A stretch of 64,000 bases of DNA from Dryococelus australis (taxonomy: Eukaryota > Arthropoda > Insecta > Phasmatodea > Phasmatidae). Below, one piece after another: positions 23,164 through 34,009 of the stretch; within the stretch, counting starts at the first letter, position 1; every line of letters begins with the position of its first letter. The notes below the pieces were generated by a model, which had not been told where the DNA came from, did no database searches, and worked only from the letters and a program-made list of their open reading frames with translations. The DNA lies in contig CM057000.1 of NCBI GenBank assembly GCA_029891345.1, positions 125,463,338 to 125,527,337 on the forward strand, written 5' to 3'. Both the position numbers and the translations under genes were made by a program.

Positions 23164-23968
23164 GGATGGGACAGTTAAATCCAAGATCAGTCGAATCCCG
23201 TGAATCCACAGGATTCGAGGATCCGACACAGGATTCGACATAGCTATTGAGGTTAACTTGCCTTTAACAACTTATTGGACCCACTCTTCATCACAATAAA
23301 GTTTCACAAAATTTCACTGAAAGATTTACTAATAACTTGGTATTTACGACACGGGGCGGAGATGTATATTTACAGTCTAATTATCGGAGATCAGCATTTG
23401 TAAACATCAAGTCAGCCATGACTAGAGATACCTGTTTTTCGCGGAGTGGGAAATAGCGAAATAAATGCTATTTACATAGTTTCTCTCAAAAAATTACATA
23501 CCTCACAAAAAAAACCCACACACAAAAAAATATGCTAAAAAAATACGTTTCCCTGTTGAATCCTCATGTTTACGATGCTATTTCAATAAATAGTTTCAAT
23601 ATGTAGGAGAATGGCAAGATGGCTACCACAGACGGACTACAGGTTGTGTCGTTCCGTATTTAAGGTTGTTTTGGCTTATGATTAGTTCTAGCAATAGGTT
23701 TAAATATAGGTGGAGTAGTAGTTTGAGGTATAATTAGAGTTAAGATTAGTGTTTTATGTGGTAATTAGTTATAAGGAGGGAGTAGTGTCCGATTGTGTAC
23801 ACGAGGCCGAAGCCTTTGTTATTGTATGAGAGTAAAGGGTGTATGGTGTAAGTTAGGCTAGTTAAGAAAGTGTGTATATACGTAGGTATTTGTATTTTAT
23901 AAGGTAGAGTAGTTTTAGTTTTAAGTTAGTTAAATTATTCATTTTTTTTAAAGAGGGGTTAAAAAAAA

Positions 23969-25378
23969 ATGGTAGGGAGGTGTAAGTGTAGGGGCTGTGG
24001 TAAGGTGTGGAGAAGGTTAGATAGTGGTGTGCAATGTGACCAGTGTGGCGGCTGGTACCATATTGGCTGTATAGGGATCAGGGAGGAGGAACTGGGATCA
24101 CTACAGGGACATGAGTGGAAGTGTGAGGAATGTGCTGATGGAAAGGCTTTAGTGGCGGTGGCAGGGAACAAATTAAGGGTAGAGAAGGAAACACAAATAA
24201 GTGCAGAAGATGGAAACAGGATTTGGGATATGCTGAGGGGAAACTTTGTAGAGGGTATGCCAGTGCCAATGGAAGTGGCTGAGGGGAGGTGGAAAGGGGA
24301 GTTGGTAGATTTGATGAGCAGGAAAGAGAGGGAAATGATGCATAGGATTGAGAGGATGGAGGAAAAGGTCAGAAATGAGATGGATAAGAGTAGAGTAGAA
24401 ATGAGGGTGGATAAGTTAGAGGCGGAGTTGGAAGATGTAAAGGGGATGCTAAGGAAAATGAAAGCCAGTCCACAGGAGGAAAAGCTGATTAAGGAGGAGG
24501 ATAGAGGAGTTGGAGGCAGTAGGAGACATAATCCATCAAATAAGGTCAGAGGAGCAAGGGATATGGTGATAGTAGTAGGCAGGAAGCAATCAGGAATAGA
24601 GGAACGGGAAACAGAAAGCAGGGAACAGGCAGTGGTAGAAGGTAGGCAGCAGTATGCTGAGGCTTGCAAGTGTGCGATTAGCAAAGACCAGCAAGCAGGA
24701 GAAAGTGGACAGTTCAGGGCCAAAGGGGAGAGAGGAGGGCTGGCCAAAGGGAGGGAAACAAGGGTGCTGTAGGAGGCCGTAGACACGGGTAGGCAGATGG
24801 TTGAAAGAGCCACAAAGCAGGAACATATTGTATGAAGGGAGCCAGAGGAAGTTTTTCTAGGCAGCTCTATTGTAAAGGGGGTGGAGCTGAGGAATATCAG
24901 GAAGGAAATTACATATAAAGCAGCATTTGGGGGGGCAAATACCAGGGATTTGGAGGAAAGGATTAGTGGTATGAGAGGTAGCAGGGTAGCAAAGGTTGTT
25001 CTCATTCATGTAGGGGGAAATGACCTGGCTCATAGGGAGGTGGGGTAGGAGGTAGAGCGGGACCTCAGGTGATTGCTGAGGAGGGTGCGGGAGAAGTTCC
25101 CTGGACCTAGGGCAGTAGTCAGTGGCGTGCTGGTTATGAAAGGAGTATCCTATAGGAAGGCAGTGGCTGTGAGTGAGGTATATGAGAGGGTGTGTAGGGA
25201 TTTGGAGGCGACATTTATAGATAGTAGGAAATGGGTAGGTTGGGAAAGTGTAGGGAGGGACCAGGTTCACTTGATAGAACAGGGAAAGAGGATTCTAGGT
25301 GATCTGCTCAGTAGAAGTAGCTGGCTGCATGGAGAGGGTCAGGGCAGAGCAGCAGTTGTTGAAATAGCAATCAGTTAG
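23969..25378 (+). pseudogene. LINE ORF1: PHD-type zinc finger and SGNH esterase
   Basis: One continuous frame of 469 codons with four in-frame stops (24,770; about 24,833; about 25,046; about 25,070). Residues 5-55 form a PHD-like Cys4-His-Cys3 finger (CKCRGCGK, CDQCGGWYHIGC, WKCEEC). Residues 90-170 are helical and charged, likely coiled coil. From 24,851 the esterase follows: FLGSS (serine block), HVGGND (GxND block) and DQVHL (catalytic Asp/His block). In CR1-group LINEs, ORF1 proteins with PHD and esterase domains bind nucleic acid and may act on lipids. Confidence 0.85.
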
Positions 25379-25397
25379 AAGCAAGGAAACGGAAGGG

Positions 25398-28271
25398 GTG
25401 AGAAATGGAGAGGATAGCATTGATGAGGCCGCAGGGGTGGAGATAGGAGGTAAGCAATGTAGGATGGTAAAGCAGAGTACTAGTATAAAGATAATGGTGG
25501 TGAACTGTAGGAGTGTGTACAACAAGCTGGAGGGCTTCTGGGGAAAGGTTGAAGGATATGGGGCGGATATAGTGGTAGCTGTGGAGACATGGCTGACTGA
25601 GGAAGTACTGGACATTGAATGTAGGCAGGATAAGTTCACCATCTTCAGAAGAGACAGGGATGGGAGAGGAGGAGGAATAATGGTGTGTGTAAGGAAAGGG
25701 CTAAAAGGGGTGGTAGAATGGGTTAGTGAGGATGTCGAGGTAATGGAAATTAAATTGAGTGGTAGTAGTAATAGGAGTATTACTTTGCTGGCAGCGTATA
25801 GACCACCAGGACAGGGATGGCAGGCAATTGAGATGATCACGGAGAGGGTCGATAAACTAAGGGACAGGCAGTGGGTTGTTGTAGCAGGGGATTTGAATAT
25901 GCCAGGAGTGAAATGGGTAGAGGGTGCAGAAAGAATGGGTAGCATGATGCAGAGAATGGCAGCACAGTTAGTCAACAGAGGATTATTCCAGGTAGTAGAA
26001 ACACCTACGAGATGGAATGAGGAGGGTGTTGGGTCAGTGCTGGATGTGGTGTTGGTCAGACCTAGGAATGCTGTAGTTGGTGCAATAGTATTGGATGGTA
26101 TAAGCGACCATCATATCCCGGTTGTGGAAATTGGGAGTGGCAGGATGAGGGAAGTGGAAATGGCAGAAAGGTTGGTGTGGCATTATGGGAGAGGAGACAA
26201 GAAAGGGGCAGAAATATTCCAGAGAGACAGGTTTAAAAAATGGTCTATGGAGGAGGGTGTAGAGGTGAGGGGTTGTGGAAGGAGTTTAGAGAATTAATGG
26301 ATCTTATGTTGGAGAAATTTGTCCCAATGAAATGGTTACGGACTGGGGGAGATCCGCCACATTATGGACAGCAGATTTTGAAAATGAAGAGGAAGAGCAG
26401 AAAATTACACGCCAAGTGGAGAAATGAAGGGATGATAAAATCTAAAGAAATGATGAAACAAATTGGTAGGGAGCTTGAAAGGAAGATCAAACAGACAAAG
26501 AATGTATTTCTGGGGAACACGGTGGAAGAAGGAAAAGGCAATGAATGGGGGAAATTATTTAGGTATGTTAGGAGGTTAAGGGGAGCAGAGGAAGGGATCC
26601 CTCTACTAACAGGAAGGGATGGTAGGCATGCGAAAAATGACCAAGAAAAAATTGGAGATGCCACAAGGACAGTACTTGTCAGTGTTTGAGGCAAAGGAGG
26701 GTTGGAATTGGGGGGAAAACAGGGTTCGGTGGGTGTTTAGTGAGTTTAAGATGAGGGAGTGGGAGATAGAAAAGGTAATTAGGGGTTTGGAGAGCAGTAA
26801 GGCAGGAAGTCCAGATGGGATAGGAAACTCAGCACTAAAGTTTGGTGGCAGGGAGTTGGTGAAATATTTAGAAGTGCTGTTTAAAAAGTCCTTAGGATAG
26901 GGCAAGTTACCACAAGATTGGAAGGATGCTATGGTGGTACCTATACACAAGCAGGGAGAGGATAGGGGGGAGGCCTGACAGCTACAGACCGGTGAGTCTC
27001 ACATCAAGTACAGGAAAAGTAATGGAGAGGCTGGTGGTGCAGTATGTGGTGAGGGTTATGAACAATCGGAATTGGTTGGAGGAGTCCCAGCATGGTTTCA
27101 GGAGGGGTTACTCATGTGAGACTCAGCTGGCTGGGTTATTAGAGGATCTGGTGCAGGTAGTTGATGAGGAGAAGCAGGTGGATGCCTGCTTCATAGATTT
27201 TGAGAAGGCATTCGATAAAGTGCCCCATGGAACATTGATGAGGAAAGTGGAGGCACTGATACCAGACAGGAGGGTAGTGGAATGAATAGGGGACTTTCTC
27301 AGGGGGCGAAGGCAGAGGGTGAAAGTGGAGGAGGCAATATTGGAGGAAGAGGTGGTTACGTCAGGGGTACCACAGGGAAGCGTGCTGGGTCCTTTGTTAT
27401 TTACCATAATGGTAAATGACATGGGTTTGGGGCTTAGAAGAAAAATCAGATTGTTTGCAGATGATTGTGTTGTATATGCTGAGGTGGTAGAGGGGGGCAG
27501 AAATTTGCAGGCGGACATTGATAAGATATGGTTGTGGACCAGAAAAAATAAAATGAAGATAAATGTAAGAAAAACTAAGGTAGTGAGGTTCACAAGGAAG
27601 AAGATAATAAGCAGGGACATGTACAGATGGGAGGGACAAGAGATAGAAGAAGCAGCAGAATATAAGTATCTAGGGATTGTACTGCAGGGAGACCTCAGGT
27701 GGAAAAAACAGGTAGAGAGGGTGGTAACAAAGGGAAGAAGGGCTCTGGGTATGCTGGGAAGGGTGCTGAATGGAGTCAGCTGTGAGGTGAAAGAGAAGGC
27801 GTATGGCACAATGGTACGGCCAATGTTGGAATATGCTGCAGCAGTATGAGACCCGTATGTGGAGGTGCGAGAACTGGAAAAGGTACAGAGAAAGGCAGCA
27901 AGATAGGTGAAGGGTAGGTGGAGAAGGCAGGGGCAAGATGGTGAGGAAGAAGGGAACTATAGGCCATCAGTGATGATGAAAGAAATGGGGTGGAGCTCAC
28001 TGAAGGACAGGGGGAAAGTTGAACAGTTAGTCAGGATGGTGAATGAAGAGGGAGTATGGGTGGGCTACACTGCAAGCTAAGTAATGGGGTGTTTAGAGGA
28101 AGAGGAAACAACAGTGAGAAGATTCAGAGGGTGTGGGGGAGAACGGAGCGGGGTAGGCAGTCCATGCTTGTGAGGTCTGTGAGGGAGTGGAATGTGTTGA
28201 GGGAGGAATTGGTATCTGTGAGAGGGGTTGGTAAGTTCAGGAAGGGAGTGGAAATGGAGTTAGTTGGGTGA
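25398..28271 (+). pseudogene. LINE ORF2: APE endonuclease and reverse transcriptase
   Basis: 25,398-26,297 is an APE-type endonuclease (NCRSVYNK, VETWL, AAYRPP, AGDLNMPG, SDHHIPV). Reverse transcriptase follows in pieces: SSKAGSPDGI, SYRPVSLTSSTGK, HGFRRGYSCETQL, IDFEKAFDKVPH, SGVPQGSVLGPLL, FADD with both catalytic Asp, then a C-terminal LEYAAAV region. There are frameshifts near 26,260, 26,640, 26,910 and after 27,850, and a TAG at 26,897-26,899 that the second copy shares. Confidence 0.9.
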
Positions 28272-29600
28272 AGGAGAGGTGAGACAGCTCGCCACTGGGC
28301 GGTAGCCTAATTGCGAGTGTATGTATGTATGTATGTATGCCTTCTGTTACTGCTGACAAGCACTGAAATCACTAATGGTTTATCAGTGTTAGCCTGCATT
28401 AAGTGAACAGTCGTCAGTAGTCAGCCAATTATTTCTCTTCGTCAGAAAATTGATTGTTTCGGAGCATCTGGCAGTAGTATTCCCACCTGCAGGAAAATAT
28501 AAACAAGTATGGAGGACACACTACCCTCACTAATTTACATACAGCATTTGGACTAAAATAGTAGAAATGTTACCCACCTTCTACTGCTTTTTGGGCATCT
28601 TCTGATGGCACCACAATATTGTAAGTGATTGCCTAAGCACCTGTACCTTCCGTGAGTATAATTTCCTCGAACATGACTTGAACTTTCTGCCAAACCTAGG
28701 GTTTACCTGACAACACTGACGTTTTTAGCACCAGTAAATTCCACGATCCCAGTAAAGGTTGTAGCCCCACAAAGGGTATATCTCAGATGCGACCATCAGA
28801 AACTTCAGCAGTATTGGAACAATAGCTGACTTTACTGACATTACTGACCAGTGAAATCCGAAAGTAACGGAAGGCAGCTGTAGTCAGGATCAGAAAGTCG
28901 ACACAATTGATGTATCGAATGTACACAGCTGAAGCGATGCTGCAAACGAGCATCTACTGCTATGGGATATCGCTATGTTTCGGAAATAAACTGATCTATG
29001 TGATTTTATAAAATAAACTAATTCACTTTTTGTCGCATAATTAAAGTAATTCTGTTCGTAGTATAAAAATGTGATAAATACAAAAACTACCAAACACGTG
29101 CATAAAAAATGGTAACAAAATTTTCCGTTGCCACTAGGTGCTGGCTGCACGTTTATTCGGGGAAGGCAAACAGTACGCTTCATAGATTCGTATATCTATG
29201 GTATTACAAAATGCTTTTTTCCGGTTATGTTCTATGTAAATATGTTTTTTAAAATTGTCAAGGTTATGTGAAGATGACTTCTTGTATATGGCGTCATTTA
29301 ATTTTTGTTTTGACCAAATATTGTATTAATTAACGCTCTGTTCTTAATTTTAATAACATGTAAATTCTTTTGTCATCGTATTTATTTATTTTACCGATCT
29401 ACCTCCCATTGTAGTGCCACTTGGCAATTGTTACCGAACGCAAAGTTATTTCCACTAGAAGTAACCATACCGATAGCTTTTTTTTTCCTGTTCATTTTTT
29501 AGTGCATTTAGAGTAAAATTTCGATTTTTAATTTGGCTTTAATGTGTTTTTCCATGATTGTATAGTTCTGCTTTAAATTTGTGGTTTCATGACAGTTAAT

Positions 29601-30162
29601 GCTGGGCTACAATTGATTTAGCACAGAAAGTAGAATACATGTATTAGTATGATACTCGCTACAATCACGGACAACACACACACATAGAAAAATAGCACAG
29701 GGTAAGCGCACAGAAAGTAGGGCTATATTCTATAATTCTTGTGATTGTGTGTTATGCACAGCCAATCAGAATGTCTATACCACCGAGTTCATGTGACAAT
29801 GAAAATTACTACAGATGTAGTGAATCTGACTAGTGCTTCAAGAGTTTGGTGCCATATAAACAGAAGTTTGTTTTGATTGAAATTGTTATTGTAAAAGCAA
29901 TGAATGTTAAGATGAACTGTACAACATATTATACTTCTACAAATTACGACACGAGCAGCAAAGTAAACAGAGCTGTGAACTGTATATTTTCATTCCAATG
30001 TTACCAACACATGCACGAGCAATTTATAGAGCATTGTTTCCTTTAATTTTCACGACTGTTTTTTGTAAACATCCGTCATTTCTGTACATGTAGCTTTCAG
30101 ATTTAAGCTATGCTTGTGTTTTGTGCGTGTGTATGTGTGTGCTAAATCAATTGTAGCCCAGC
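29601..30162. mobile_element. 562-bp TIR element
   Basis: Perfect inverted ends GCTGGGCTACAATTGATTTA continuing into GCACA (about 25 bp). No transposase. No clear target duplication. The flanks contain similar direct copies of an AATTTGTGGTTTCATGA-like sequence (29,577 and 30,204), perhaps part of the insertion history. Confidence 0.65.
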
Positions 30163-30664
30163 TTTTATTGAAAGTGATCTTCCATAAGTCTATATTTCTG
30201 ATTTCAATTTGTGGTTCCATGAACTTTTAATTAGATATGTTGTTTTACAAATGCATGCACAATTTTTCTGGCCATAAAACACAGTTAACACAAGCTTAGT
30301 TATTAATTTAATAACTTCTCATTTTTTTATCTGAGGTTTCTGTGATACTTGCAGGGTACAGTATTATGCAATAATATTTTCAGTACCTATGTATGGCAGT
30401 GTTACTGCTGTGGGAAGTTCAATGTTATATATATATATATTTTTTTGTTTTGAATGTCACTGCCATTTAACTTGTTTAATGATACTGTATTGTAAGTCTG
30501 TCCACTCACTATTAGAATTATCTGTAGTTGTGTTGCTATTTATTCCCACTTTATAAAAATTATTTTGAAGTCACAATTTTTTTACATGGATTCAGATTTG
30601 AGATTCAAGGATATTTTGAAGGATTCGAATATGACTAAAAACAGGATTCGACCCATCCCTAATA

Positions 30665-31560
30665 CATGTGGGAATAATCGTAGTGGAAACTGCAGAGCTC
30701 CACGCGCCATTGACGTTCAAGGAGGTCGACTATGACGTAGTGTGAAGACCAACCGACAGGCTACAGTGAAACAGCTAAAAGTCCAAATGAATCAGGGGGC
30801 ATCAAGACAAGTGTCTACTGCAACAGTTCAGTGAACCCTTCTGTGGATGGGACTCTGGAGTTGATGGAGGGTGACGGCACGTGCATTGACAAACACAAAT
30901 GGAACTTGCTTTCCAGTATGGCGACTGGACTGCTGCTGATTGGCCATGGGTAGCCTTCTCCGACAAGTCACGTTTACAGCTGCATAGAACAGATGGACAT
31001 CAGCGTATCTGGCGAGAAACATTGGATAAGTGACAACATACATCCATTGCTGGACAAACACAAGGCAGTGAGAGAAGTGTTATGTTTTAGGGAATGTTCT
31101 CGTGGTATTCTCTCGGTTCCATCATCCGTGTGGAAGGCACTCTTGATCAATTTGGTTATGAATCCATTCTCGGCAATCACGTCTACACGTATATCATGCT
31201 TGTCTTTCCCCGGGAGAATGAGATCTTCCAGCATGATAATGCACCTTGCCACACAGCTAAGAAGTGTCAGCACATGGCTGGAAGGGCACGATCAAAACTT
31301 CAAAGTTTTTCCCTGGCCTCCAGACAGTCCCGATTACAATCCAATTGAACATCTGTGGGACAACCTCAATCACCATGTTTGCTATCTGTCTCCTCCGCCA
31401 CGCACGCTTCAACTGTTGTGGGACGTACTGTAGACGCTCTAGATACCCGTGGAGACCTATCAGCCCCTGACTTGGTCACTGCCAGCTCGTCTAGCTGCTG
31501 TCCTTGCAGCGAAGGATGGTTATTCTGGATACTAGCAGGTGGTCACAATAATGTGATTCG
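30665..31560 (+). mobile_element. Tc1-like transposase relic
   Basis: Fragments in order: GDWTAADWPWVAFSDKSR with the first catalytic Asp, WRE, GMFSWYSLGS, then FQHDNAPCHTA with the second Asp, and PDSPDYNPIEHLWD with the Glu, the DD34E-type triad of Tc1 transposases. The frame is broken by TGA (about 31,028), TAG (about 31,088) and a frameshift between 31,262 and 31,296; the N-terminal DNA-binding part is badly decayed. GGTGGTCACAATAATGTGATTCGACTG-type sequence near 31,540 resembles a Tc1 3' end; the 5' end is not seen. Antisense to the host gene. Confidence 0.85.
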
Positions 31561-33060
31561 ACTGTGTGTATATGTGTTTGTGTGTGTGTATATACAGGAT
31601 AGTTCACGTGACATGGACACCCCGAAAATTTTAGGAACAGTTGCAGGTCACGAAATGCGGTTTTCGTTAAATGAAATTACGCACAGGGGCAAGTAATTTG
31701 CGACAAAGCGACTATTCGCAACACATATATAAGACAGAAATAATTAAACCACATATGATTTTTCCCCTGGAAACATACATTTATTTCAATGGCATCTGAC
31801 AGTATGAGCAAAGAGGAATTCAGTGATATAGCATATGTAATGGAAAGTAACATAGAAACTCCAAGAAATAATGAGCAACTATAGAGGGGACTGCTTCCTT
31901 ATAGCAGCGTAGCATTTACCTTAATGGAGTAAGGGGCACAGAATGCGATACTGGACAAAGGAGAGCACCGCAGCACAGGGAGATGGACAAAGTGAGTGAA
32001 AGTCTGATATCAATACAAAACATTTTATTGAGATACCAATGTAATTCAGGAGATTTGTTTCCTATTCATTAACTGTACTGAGTAACGTGTGTGTACAGAT
32101 GCATGACAAAAATAGAACACAACCTAAGGAGAAATGCAATTGCATCCGCACGCATGGTATAAAAGAGCAGTTATGAATGAAACCCTTCACATTAGGTCTT
32201 TACACAGAATGCGCTCTATGTTTTAACCATCAACAGCAATACACATCTGTAAATGCATATATAGCGAGCAAAGAGTGGTCCTGCCAAGATGAGTCCCAGT
32301 GTATGTTGCTTGCTTACAGCTGTGAGTACAGGTCCACTGCCCCATGATACCGGCCCACCTAACCTAATCATATTTGCACATTATTTATTGGCACTTCTGT
32401 GTTACTTCCCATAGCATATTATGATATATCACTGAATTCCTCTTTGCAAGTATTTTCAGATGCCGTTGAAATAAAGGCATGTTTCCGCTGGGAAAATCAT
32501 ACATGGTTTAATTATTTCTGTCCATACAGGTGTTAGGAATAGTCACTTTGCAGAAAAATACTTGCCCCCATACGTAATTTAATTTAGCAAAAACCACATT
32601 TCATGATCTGCAACAGTTTCGGAAATTTTGGGGGTGTCTACGTTAGTAGTGTGTATGTATGTGTATATGAGAGTGTGTGATAGACATGTTATGATTTCCT
32701 ATGGTAGCTCCAAATGCATGAAGTAGAGGAACAAAAATATAATAGATAGCTCCTTACACAAAAGATAGCAGAAGACGAAACCATGAATGGCAATGGGCCA
32801 AACATAATAACAAAAGCCACACAATAAACATAAAGAAAAATAATTAAGTTCAGCATAGCAATGGCACCAAAAGCTGCAGAAAACAGTACATTTTCTAACT
32901 GCTCTATTTAAAATACACCATCACAGAATGCACCACATTACACTACTAAGGAACACAAGAATGTAATAAATGCACAAAATGGACAACAGGATACAAATGC
33001 AGAACCAAGGCAATACCCCAACAACACACAGGTATGAATGCACAGCACATTCTTAATAAT
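31561..33060. other. intron sequence, nothing recognised
   Basis: AT-rich, with two similar stretches around 31,640-31,790 and 32,450-32,640: CGAAAATTTT...ACAGTTGC...CGAAATGCG against its inverted counterpart. This suggests an old inverted-repeat element of about 1 kb (about 31,610-32,640). No coding content. Confidence 0.35.
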
Positions 33061-33072
33061 AATCAAACATAC

Positions 33073-33246
33073 CACATTCTTTTTTACAGCCATAAGTTGC
33101 TTGTCCTTACTACGGGGTGGGTGATACGTGTGCAGAAATCGTACTTTAGACTCTGCTTCAGACTTCAAAATTCGTGGTTGGAAGGCTTTCCTGGGCACCA
33201 CAAAGCGGTCTGCATGACGCTCCATAAGGTCATACGACTTCCTGGT
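33073..33246 (-). CDS. SPATA7: SPATA7-like, coding exon 4 (PRxLK block)
   Basis: This 174-nt, phase 0-0 exon has acceptor GATGTGTAG and donor GTATGT. It encodes 58 residues. The core SYDLMERHADRF, then FQPRILKSEA, then FLHTYHPPRSKDK matches the conserved central SPATA7 segment (L-x-K-H-S-E-L-F, then FTPRTLKTEA, then a tyrosine/proline run ending in lysines). This is one of the two diagnostic regions. An acceptor four bases further in would break the phase with exon 3, so the TAG acceptor is chosen. Confidence 0.8.
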
Positions 33247-33319
33247 CTACACATCACACATAGTATTAAAGGCAGTCACAGTAGATTGGACATGAATTGC
33301 AGAAGATTCAGTTCATTAC

Positions 33320-33404
33320 CTTCAGCGTACTTGGGACAAGCAACTGGGATGAGAGCTTTGAAGGTTTGTGTTTCAGGCCACCCTTCCTTTCATCATAAAA
33401 ACAT
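33320..33404 (-). CDS. SPATA7: SPATA7-like, coding exon 3
   Basis: This 85-nt exon has acceptor TTTCTTGCTTCCAG and donor GTAATG. The first base completes the split AGA codon left by exon 2, and the exon ends on a full codon. It encodes CFYDERKGGLKHKPSKLSSQ and eight more residues, basic and low in hydrophobics. I see no domain; it fills the variable linker before the PRTLK-like block. It is separated from exon 4 by a 73-bp intron, the shortest of the gene. Confidence 0.7.
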
Positions 33405-34009
33405 CTGGAAGCAAGAAATATAAAATCATTATAGAACAAAAACAATGCAAGAAAACAATGTAAAAAACAAACTTCTACAACACACAAATGCAATGTCATC
33501 ACAGTAACATCTGCAATACAAGAATACAATGTCACCATAGAAGAACACAATAAATACATTAGCACACATGCAACAGAAACTGTGCTAATCATTCCCACAG
33601 ATGACTATAATGTTCCAACTAAATTTGGAACTAAAAAGTCTCTAGGAATTTATTATTATAATAATGGTTGGTAATTCGACAGAAGGACTATCAACACACC
33701 ATTAAAATTGATGGAGTAAAAGTATAATTTGTTTCTAATCATACTGAATAATTAAGCACCTCTAATGTGTTATTCATAAAGCACTAGTATAATGCTACTG
33801 GCACAAAATTGCTTGTCCCAGCAGATGGCTTATGTTGATTACCTGTAGCATCTGACTGTAAATGATCAAATATGATAGTGAAAAAAAATGGTTCCAGTAC
33901 CAAGAACAGTAATTTTAACACATTGAGCTAGCACAAAAAAAAGAGAGGGTATGAGAGCAGAGAGAACACGGATAAGGGAGGGGGGGCATGAGCAGCAGAA
34001 CCAGTGGGT

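Larger units (their letters stand above)
23640..28339 (+). mobile_element. CR1/L2-type LINE, near full length, copy 1
   Basis: Order is 5' leader, ORF1 (PHD finger plus SGNH esterase), ORF2 (APE endonuclease plus reverse transcriptase) and a short GTAT tandem tail (28,316-28,339), the layout of CR1-superfamily non-LTR retrotransposons. The 5' limit is approximate. Both ORFs carry stops and frameshifts, so it is dead. It is antisense to the host gene. A 5'-truncated, closely related copy lies at 51,841-54,143. Confidence 0.9.
23157..30652. mobile_element. possible large hAT-like element enclosing the LINE
   Basis: The left end carries GGATGGGACAG followed by repeated CGAATCC/GGATTCGA units; the inverted right end reads TAGGGATGGGTCGAATCCTG with further GAATCC units. 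Similar tips with GAATCC-rich subterminal regions suggest two ends of one element, later invaded by the LINE (23.6-28.3 kb) and the 562-bp TIR element. I see no clear target duplication. Confidence 0.35.

Noticed and set aside
22545-23241. Long serine/isoleucine/histidine-rich minus-strand ORFs
   Set aside because: They translate simple GATA, GGAT and GT repeats.
23959-25005. 348-codon minus-strand ORF
   Set aside because: It is the antisense shadow of LINE ORF1; serine/leucine/proline-rich with no motif.
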